From an uncultured Rhodocyclaceae bacterium (lineage in GTDB: Bacteria; Pseudomonadota; Gammaproteobacteria; Burkholderiales; Rhodocyclaceae), in NCBI GenBank assembly GCA_900549295.1, contig URNG01000062.1, positions 1 to 18,033 of the forward strand: 18,033 bases of DNA, written 5' to 3'. Of this stretch, positions 13,984 through 18,033 are shown piece by piece; position 1 is the first letter of the stretch; each line of letters opens with the position of its first letter. The notes under the pieces were generated by a model. The model worked only from the letters and a program-made list of their open reading frames with translations, did not search any database and was not told the origin of the DNA. The position numbers were made by a program, and so were the translations under genes.

Positions 13984-15483
13984 TCAGGCGGGTTTTGGCA
14001 TGAGCAGACGGAATTGCACCAGCGACCGCTCGAAGGCATTGCAGGCTTTTATGCGGTCAATGACGGCATCCAGGTTTTCGTAATCGAAAGCCGCTGTCCA
14101 GTCATGAATCTTCTGCATCGCCATCAGGAATGGGGTAGGGTTGCCCTCACGGGTCAGGACGCGCAGGCAGTCCATGTATTCTTCCCGAAACAGCGTTGGA
14201 ATGATGATGCGGCACATGCCTGCCACCGATAATTCGGCATTCATGACGAGGCGGGCCAGACGGCCGTTGCCGTCGTTGAAGGGGTGTACTTCGGAAACCA
14301 GGAACATGGCCATCAGGGCGCGTGCAGTCCCCGGCGGGATCGAGGGGAGAAGGCGCGATCCCTCGACCAGCGTGCCACGGGCGAGTCGGGGGGTAACGAA
14401 TTCGGTGTTGCCGGCGCGGTTTGCCTTGACCTTGAATTCGCCGGGGCTGACTTCGGGGCGGGCGGCCATCTGGTCGGCGTGGCGCGCCTGGAGTTGGGTG
14501 ATGACCGGCTCGCCCACGGCCAGAACTTGATGCCGCCATGCCGGATTCTCGGCTTGCCGGAATACGCCGAGGATGTCGTGCGAGTCCTTTGGCCGTTCTG
14601 CGATGGGTTTGCCGTCGAGGACGAAGCCGCGTGCCTCCTCGACGGCAAATTCGGTTCCCTCGATGAAATTCGAGAAATAGGATTCGAGAAATGCAAAGTG
14701 CGTGCGCGCCTGGCGCGTGGCGGCAACTTCCACGGGTTGCCGGAGCGGCGTGGCGCGCAGGGCGACGGCGAGCTTCTCGAACAGCGCCAGGCGGTCAGGG
14801 TCGTAGGGCAACGGGGCCGTGCGCGCCTTGCCGGCTGCCGTCATCAGTTCCGAGGGGCGCGACCCAAGGATGCTGCCGACCAGGGTGTCGAGCTGCTGGA
14901 ATTCCTTGTCGAAGCCGAGCAGCGGTGCCAGGGTGCGCGCTGATTCGCGCAGGCGCGAGAGCGATTCTTCGCCGCGTGAATCGCAGATGTCGAGCAGGCG
15001 TGTTTCGACGGCGGCCTTGCCGACGGATTTTCTTTGCTGGCCCCGGCTTTGGGTGAGGTTTTCCAGAAGCAGGCGGGCTTCGGACGGAAAGTACAAGTCC
15101 TTGCCCTGCATCGGCATGTCGCCAATCTGCGGCGGCGCGCCCTTGAGCACAACGATTTTCAGGCACGGCAATTCAACCGTCCGGGGGTAGGTGTAGTTGA
15201 GATAAACCATGCCGCCTTCCGGCTGCCCGCCATTGAAGGCGGTTCGGTAGCCATAGAGCGCGCCGGGGAACAGGGCAGCCAACACCCGGATACGGTCGCG
15301 GGCGATGAGCGTCGGCCATTCTTCTTCGGGCCGGCTGCTGACGATCCCTTTGGCGATCTGGCGGAGTTCTCCTTTTTTCAGCTGCCGCTGGATGTTGCGT
15401 ATCTGCGCCGCATCCAGTTCAGGGTAGAGCAGCAGCGAGTCATCCCTTGGTGTCGTGTTTTTGAGTCCTATCTTTGACGGCAT
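13984..15483 (-). CDS. AbiEi-like N-terminal domain fused to a Fic domain protein
   Basis: This 499-residue protein has two parts. The N-terminal region (about 1-145: LLLYPELDAAQIRNIQRQLKKGELRQIAKGIV and onward, then LFPGALYGYRTAF) resembles the winged-helix and core of AbiEi-type antitoxins, suggesting DNA binding. The C-terminal part is a Fic domain with the complete catalytic motif HPFNDGNGR (400-408) and, upstream, SNFIEG (271-276). SNFIEG fits the inhibitory motif [S/T]xxxE[G/N], whose Glu275 would block ATP placement, as in autoinhibited class II Fic proteins. Fic enzymes usually transfer AMP to target-protein hydroxyls; the target is unknown. The ATG at 15483 has no clear ribosome-binding site. 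The gene is monocistronic, convergent with pirin and apparently inserted between repeats of the pirin end. Confidence 0.88.
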   Translation of the reverse strand: MPSKIGLKNTTPRDDSLLLYPELDAAQIRNIQRQLKKGELRQIAKGIVSSRPEEEWPTLIARDRIRVLAALFPGALYGYRTAFNGGQPEGGMVYLNYTYPRTVELPCLKIVVLKGAPPQIGDMPMQGKDLYFPSEARLLLENLTQSRGQQRKSVGKAAVETRLLDICDSRGEESLSRLRESARTLAPLLGFDKEFQQLDTLVGSILGSRPSELMTAAGKARTAPLPYDPDRLALFEKLAVALRATPLRQPVEVAATRQARTHFAFLESYFSNFIEGTEFAVEEARGFVLDGKPIAERPKDSHDILGVFRQAENPAWRHQVLAVGEPVITQLQARHADQMAARPEVSPGEFKVKANRAGNTEFVTPRLARGTLVEGSRLLPSIPPGTARALMAMFLVSEVHPFNDGNGRLARLVMNAELSVAGMCRIIIPTLFREEYMDCLRVLTREGNPTPFLMAMQKIHDWTAAFDYENLDAVIDRIKACNAFERSLVQFRLLMPKPA

Positions 15484-15488
15484 GAGGG

Positions 15489-15544
15489 GTTTGTCGTGTT
15501 TTTGATGGCTAATAGTATATGTTTGTCGCGTTTTTGATGGTTAA
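15489..15544. promoter_or_regulatory. Pair of 24-bp direct repeats in the fic promoter region
   Basis: GTTTGTCG(T/C)GTTTTTGATGG(C/T)TAA occurs at 15489-15512 and 15521-15544, 22 of 24 identical, period 32 bases (about three helix turns). Between them on the reverse strand is a -10-like TATACT (15519-15514). The inner copy ends five bases before the fic ATG. They are good candidates for binding by the protein's own N-terminal winged helix. Confidence 0.6.
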
Positions 15545-15593
15545 CTTATTTCGTGCGCTTCGCTTTCAATTGCCAAGCAGGTGCCTGGGTAAT

Positions 15594-15680
15594 GTCCAGC
15601 ACGATCCGTTCGTGATGAACGACGTGCAGGAGATTTATCAGGCGATCAACGACTACCGCAATGGCCGTCTGGCCGGGTGA
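15594..15680 (+). pseudogene. 87-bp direct repeat, right copy (orphan pirin 3' end)
   Basis: This is a detached copy of the pirin C-terminal coding sequence, including the stop at 15678-15680, with no start and no upstream pirin sequence. It would read QHDPFVMNDVQEIYQAIN; the conserved Gly of the pirin signature has become Asp, and a Leu has become Ile. It is the right border of the segment carrying fic. The 53 bases between it and the fic promoter repeats (15545-15593) show nothing recognisable. Confidence 0.9.
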
Positions 15681-15725
15681 ACCGACGCGCCGTCCGTCCG
15701 CAGGCGGCGGCGCGTCGGCACTGGC

Positions 15726-16046
15726 TCAGGCCGGTGTCGCCAGCTTGAGGCCGATGATGCCGGCGACGATCAGTCCCACGCTGACGAGCCGGGCGGCAGA
15801 GGCCGGTTCGGCGAACAGCACGATGCCCAGCGCTACGGTGCCGACGGCACCGACGCCGACCCAGACGGCGTAGGCGGTACCCAGCGGGAGTGATTTCATG
15901 GCGATGCCCAGCAGTCCGAGGCTGATGAGCATCGAAAGAACCGTGCCGACGGTCGGCCAGAGCCGGGTGAAACCTTCGGTGTATTTCAGTCCGACCGCCC
16001 AGCCGATTTCGAACAGGCCGGCGATGACGAGAATGACCCAAGCCAT
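15726..16046 (-). CDS. sugE: SugE/Gdx small multidrug resistance guanidinium exporter
   Basis: This 106-residue inner-membrane protein has four helices and works as an antiparallel dimer. The start MAWVILVIAGLFEIGWAVGL with Glu13 in helix 1, then KYTEGFTRLWPT, and later MKSLPLGTAYAVWVGVGAVG and GLKLATPA closely match SugE. This branch of the SMR family is now known as Gdx because it exports guanidinium in exchange for protons. The ATG at 16046 has the ribosome-binding site AAAGGA; a 12-residue longer frame would run through the riboswitch and is rejected. The upstream mini-ykkC element independently supports a guanidine role. Confidence 0.93.
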   Translation of the reverse strand: MAWVILVIAGLFEIGWAVGLKYTEGFTRLWPTVGTVLSMLISLGLLGIAMKSLPLGTAYAVWVGVGAVGTVALGIVLFAEPASAARLVSVGLIVAGIIGLKLATPA

Positions 16047-16068
16047 GTGTTTTCCTTTCACAAGCGCC

Positions 16069-16111
16069 GGGGTCGTCCCCAATGTGGTCGGAGCGGTGGG
16101 GTCGTCCCCAC
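16069..16111 (-). ncRNA. Guanidine-II (mini-ykkC) riboswitch
   Basis: On the sugE strand there are two hairpins with the same core, GGGG-ACGA-CCCC. The 5' hairpin (16111-16096) is GUGGGG-ACGA-CCCCAC and the 3' hairpin (16080-16069) is GGGG-ACGA-CCCC extended by G-U pairs. They are separated by 15 bases. Two stem-loops with ACGR loops define the guanidine-II riboswitch. The second lies about 22 bases from the ATG, next to the ribosome-binding site, consistent with translational control in which bound guanidine frees the site. A TACACT -10 box (16128-16123) starts the leader just before hairpin one. Confidence 0.92.
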
Positions 16112-16192
16112 TTCCGCCGGACAGTGTAGCATCCGAACGAATCAGGCAGCCGTTCCGGCGTTTGGTTCCCGCTGGTGCTTTCCCCGTTGATT

Positions 16193-16208
16193 CCGGGCAG
16201 TGGCCCGG
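16193..16208 (-). other. Short GC hairpin after the EamA transporter gene
   Basis: Arms CCGGGC (16193-16198) and GCCCGG (16203-16208) form a 6-bp stem 12 bases beyond the stop of the reverse-strand transporter gene. No T tract follows on that strand, so it is at best a weak terminator. The remaining bases up to the sugE promoter show nothing recognisable. Confidence 0.3.
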
Positions 16209-16220
16209 CGCAGGATCGAC

Positions 16221-17141
16221 TTACCTCCCGGGCCGCAGCACCAGCGCCAGCCCGGCAACGATGGGCAGGATGCCGAGCAGTTCGCGGATGCCAACCGTTT
16301 CGCCGAGGATGGCAATCGCCAGCAGCGTGCCGAATACGGGATTGAGCAGGTGGAAGCTGCTGGCGCGGGCAGCGCCGCCGTGGCGCACCAGCCACAGGAG
16401 CATCAGCGTCGTGCCGATGGAAACCGCCGTTGCCTGATAAAGCAGGCTGCCGAAGAAGGCCAGGGAAGGGCGGAAACTCAGCCCTTCAAGCCACCAGGCC
16501 AGCGGCAGCAGGGCGATGCCGCTGGCGAAAAGCTGGGTCAGGGCGATGCCCCAGGGGTTCATCCGGCCAACGATGCGCCGGTTGAGCAAGGTGGATACGG
16601 CAAGCGCGGCGGTGCCGATCAGGATGAGGCTCATCCCGGCCAGGTCGGCGGGCAGCGCCAGGGCGCGTTCCCACATGATCCAGGCAACGCCGGCGATACC
16701 GGCGAGCAAACCGGCGACGCCGCGCCAGCCGCACGGCTCCTTGAGCCAGAGCGCGGCCAGGCAGGCCGTCAGCAGCGGATTGGCGCTGACCAGGATGGCG
16801 GTCAGGCCAACCGGCACCGTCTGCATGCCGGTGTAGGTCAGGCCGAGGTAAACGGCATTGGCGAGCAGCCCGGCGAGCAGGGCGAGCAACAGCGTCCGGC
16901 CATCATGCAAACGGGGCAGGGCCGCAGGAAACCGGCAGCGGATCAGGAGCAGCGCCAGGCCGCCGGCGAGCAGAAAGCGCAGACTCAGCAAGGTCAACGG
17001 CCCGCTGGCACTCATGCCGATCTTGCCGGCGATGAAGGCCGAACTCCAGACGAAGCTGAAAGCGGTGCCGACGCAGGCGATGCGCAGCGTGGAGGCAGGG
17101 GCGGTGAGGGCAGGCATGGGGCGATCCGGTTCGGTGGGCAT
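16221..17141 (-). CDS. EamA-family (DMT) transporter
   Basis: This 306-residue inner-membrane protein has about ten hydrophobic helices in two EamA repeats. The first begins near FSFVWSSAFIAGKIG (about 27-41) and includes LLSLRFLLAGGLALLLIR. The second begins near LILIGTAALAVSTLLNRR and ends HLLNPVFGTLLAIAILGETVGIRELLG with LVLRPGR. These are typical landmarks of drug/metabolite exporters, often for amino acids or metabolites; the substrate is not predictable. ATG 17141 is used; ATG 17117 (MPALTAP) is an alternative with a weak GGA-containing site. A much longer frame upstream runs antisense to the LysR gene and is spurious. It is divergent from that LysR gene, which probably regulates it. 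Confidence 0.88.
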   Translation of the reverse strand: MPTEPDRPMPALTAPASTLRIACVGTAFSFVWSSAFIAGKIGMSASGPLTLLSLRFLLAGGLALLLIRCRFPAALPRLHDGRTLLLALLAGLLANAVYLGLTYTGMQTVPVGLTAILVSANPLLTACLAALWLKEPCGWRGVAGLLAGIAGVAWIMWERALALPADLAGMSLILIGTAALAVSTLLNRRIVGRMNPWGIALTQLFASGIALLPLAWWLEGLSFRPSLAFFGSLLYQATAVSIGTTLMLLWLVRHGGAARASSFHLLNPVFGTLLAIAILGETVGIRELLGILPIVAGLALVLRPGR

Positions 17142-17166
17142 GGGCGGCAGCTTAGGGCAGGGCTTT

Positions 17167-17206
17167 ATATTTTGAAAATTGATAATTAAAAGAATAATAT
17201 TTCGAA
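17167..17206. promoter_or_regulatory. AT-rich divergent control region with direct repeats
   Basis: The 96 bases between the divergent genes include an AT-rich core. ATATTTTGAA (17167-17176) and ATATTTCGAA (17197-17206) form direct repeats 30 bases apart, about three helix turns. A TATAAG -10-like box for the lysR gene lies at 17213-17218 without a good -35. These are candidate regulator sites. Confidence 0.35.
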
Positions 17207-17237
17207 CGCAAATATAAGAGGATGAAAGGAAAGAGGA

Positions 17238-18033
17238 ATGGACATTGCGCAACGCAATCTGGACATCGACTTGCTCCGCACCCTGGTCACGATTGCCGAC
17301 AGCGGCAGTTTTTCCACGGCGGCGCAGCGGCTCGGGCGCACGCAGTCGGCGGTCAGCCTGCAAATCAAGCGGCTCGAGGAAGCGGTCGGCCAGACCTTGC
17401 TGCTGCGCTCGCATGGGCGGGTCGTCGGCCCGTCCGCCGAAGGAGTGGTTCTGATCGGCTATGGCCGGCGCATCCTGCGTCTCAACGATGAGGCGTGCAG
17501 TTGCTTCTCGCGCCCGGATTTTTCCGGGCGGTTGCGCGTGGGTTTGCCGGAGGAGGTGATGGAGTGCGCTTTTCCGGGCGTTCTGGCTGATTTTTCCAGC
17601 GCCTGTCCACGAGTGGAACTGTCGGTGCGCTGTGATCTTTCCTTCCGTCTCGGGGAATTGCTCGCTGCCGGGGAGCTCAATCTGGCGATCGGCAAGCGGG
17701 TGGCCGCCGACGCGCAGACCGGCCCGGCCGGGTTGTGCGGCAACTGGCGCGTGCTGCGGCGTGAGCCGCTGGTCTGGGTGGGCGGCGAGGGGAGCAATGC
17801 CGTCGATCAGCAACCGCTGCCGATCGCCGTTTTCCATGAAGGCTGCGTGTTCAGAACGGCGGCCATCGCGGCCTTGGCGAGCCGGCAGATGCCGTGGCGG
17901 GCGGCTTTCGTCGGCAGCAGTTTTACCGCCTTGCGCCATGCCGTGGCTGCCGGTATGGCCCTGACCCCGCTACCGCGCAGTCTGCTGGCGGCGGGGCTGG
18001 GGGGAAAGCGCGCAAGGCCGGCGGGCGGCTTGC
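17238..18033 (+). CDS. LysR-family transcriptional regulator, 3' end outside window
   Basis: The frame is open from ATG 17238, preceded by AAGAGG, to the end of the window without a stop, giving 265 residues. The N-terminal helix-turn-helix is clear: LDIDLLRTLVTIADSGSFST, then AAQRLGRTQSAVSLQIKRLE and EAVGQTLLLRSHG. A LysR substrate-binding domain follows from about residue 95 (GRLRVGLPEEVMECAFPGVL), with the late segment FVGSSFTALRHAVAAGMALTPLPRSL. LysR proteins are usually about 290-320 residues, so only the last few tens are missing. It is divergent from the EamA transporter gene and is probably its regulator. Many Cys residues (for example CSCF near 92-95) are unusual but of unknown meaning. 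Confidence 0.9.
   Translation, partial: MDIAQRNLDIDLLRTLVTIADSGSFSTAAQRLGRTQSAVSLQIKRLEEAVGQTLLLRSHGRVVGPSAEGVVLIGYGRRILRLNDEACSCFSRPDFSGRLRVGLPEEVMECAFPGVLADFSSACPRVELSVRCDLSFRLGELLAAGELNLAIGKRVAADAQTGPAGLCGNWRVLRREPLVWVGGEGSNAVDQQPLPIAVFHEGCVFRTAAIAALASRQMPWRAAFVGSSFTALRHAVAAGMALTPLPRSLLAAGLGGKRARPAGGL

Noticed and set aside
17142..17939. N-terminal extension of the EamA frame through the divergent LysR gene
   Set aside because: The extension is antisense to a clear LysR coding sequence and crosses the AT-rich divergent promoter region.

Overview
The window looks like chromosome from a high-GC proteobacterium, most likely a betaproteobacterium and perhaps one of the Rhodocyclales-like lineages. 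That placement rests on codon and GC character and on the gene mix (an NnrS-like end, FrpC-type RTX exoprotein, MetY, AzoR/pirin, SugE); there is no rRNA or other taxonomic marker. Gene density is high and no gap between genes exceeds 300 bases.

Layout from left to right. (1) The C-terminal end of a membrane protein resembling NnrS, then a reverse-strand lipoprotein. (2) A small unrecognised forward gene whose upstream region holds an inverted repeat over a possible -35 box. (3) A FitAB/VapBC-type toxin-antitoxin pair with a clear promoter/operator and a strong terminator. (4) Reverse-strand metY (O-acetylhomoserine sulfhydrylase). (5) A type I secretion locus: HlyB-like ABC transporter, two tandem paralogous small three-helix membrane proteins, a 1121-residue RTX calcium-binding exoprotein, and a HlyD-like adaptor. 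A strong hairpin terminator sits between the RTX gene and the adaptor. No TolC gene and no HlyC-type acyltransferase are present. (6) A LysR regulator divergent from azoR and a pirin gene. (7) A reverse-strand fic gene encoding an AbiEi-like N-terminal region fused to a complete Fic domain. It is bracketed by 87-bp direct repeats of the pirin 3' end and preceded by a 24-bp direct repeat pair. (8) sugE/gdx behind a mini-ykkC (guanidine-II) riboswitch. (9) An EamA-family transporter divergent from a LysR regulator that runs off the window.

The most notable candidate system is the secretion locus. The two small membrane proteins have a nearly identical N-terminal third and a diverged remainder. 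They lie in an AT-rich patch that continues into the first codons of the otherwise GC-rich RTX gene. This resembles a toxin-immunity arrangement secreted through a type I system, but no activity can be read from the sequence. The second candidate is the fic cassette, which appears to have been acquired at the 3' end of the pirin gene while leaving that gene intact.

All alignments, identities and site positions were worked out by eye. No database search was run.
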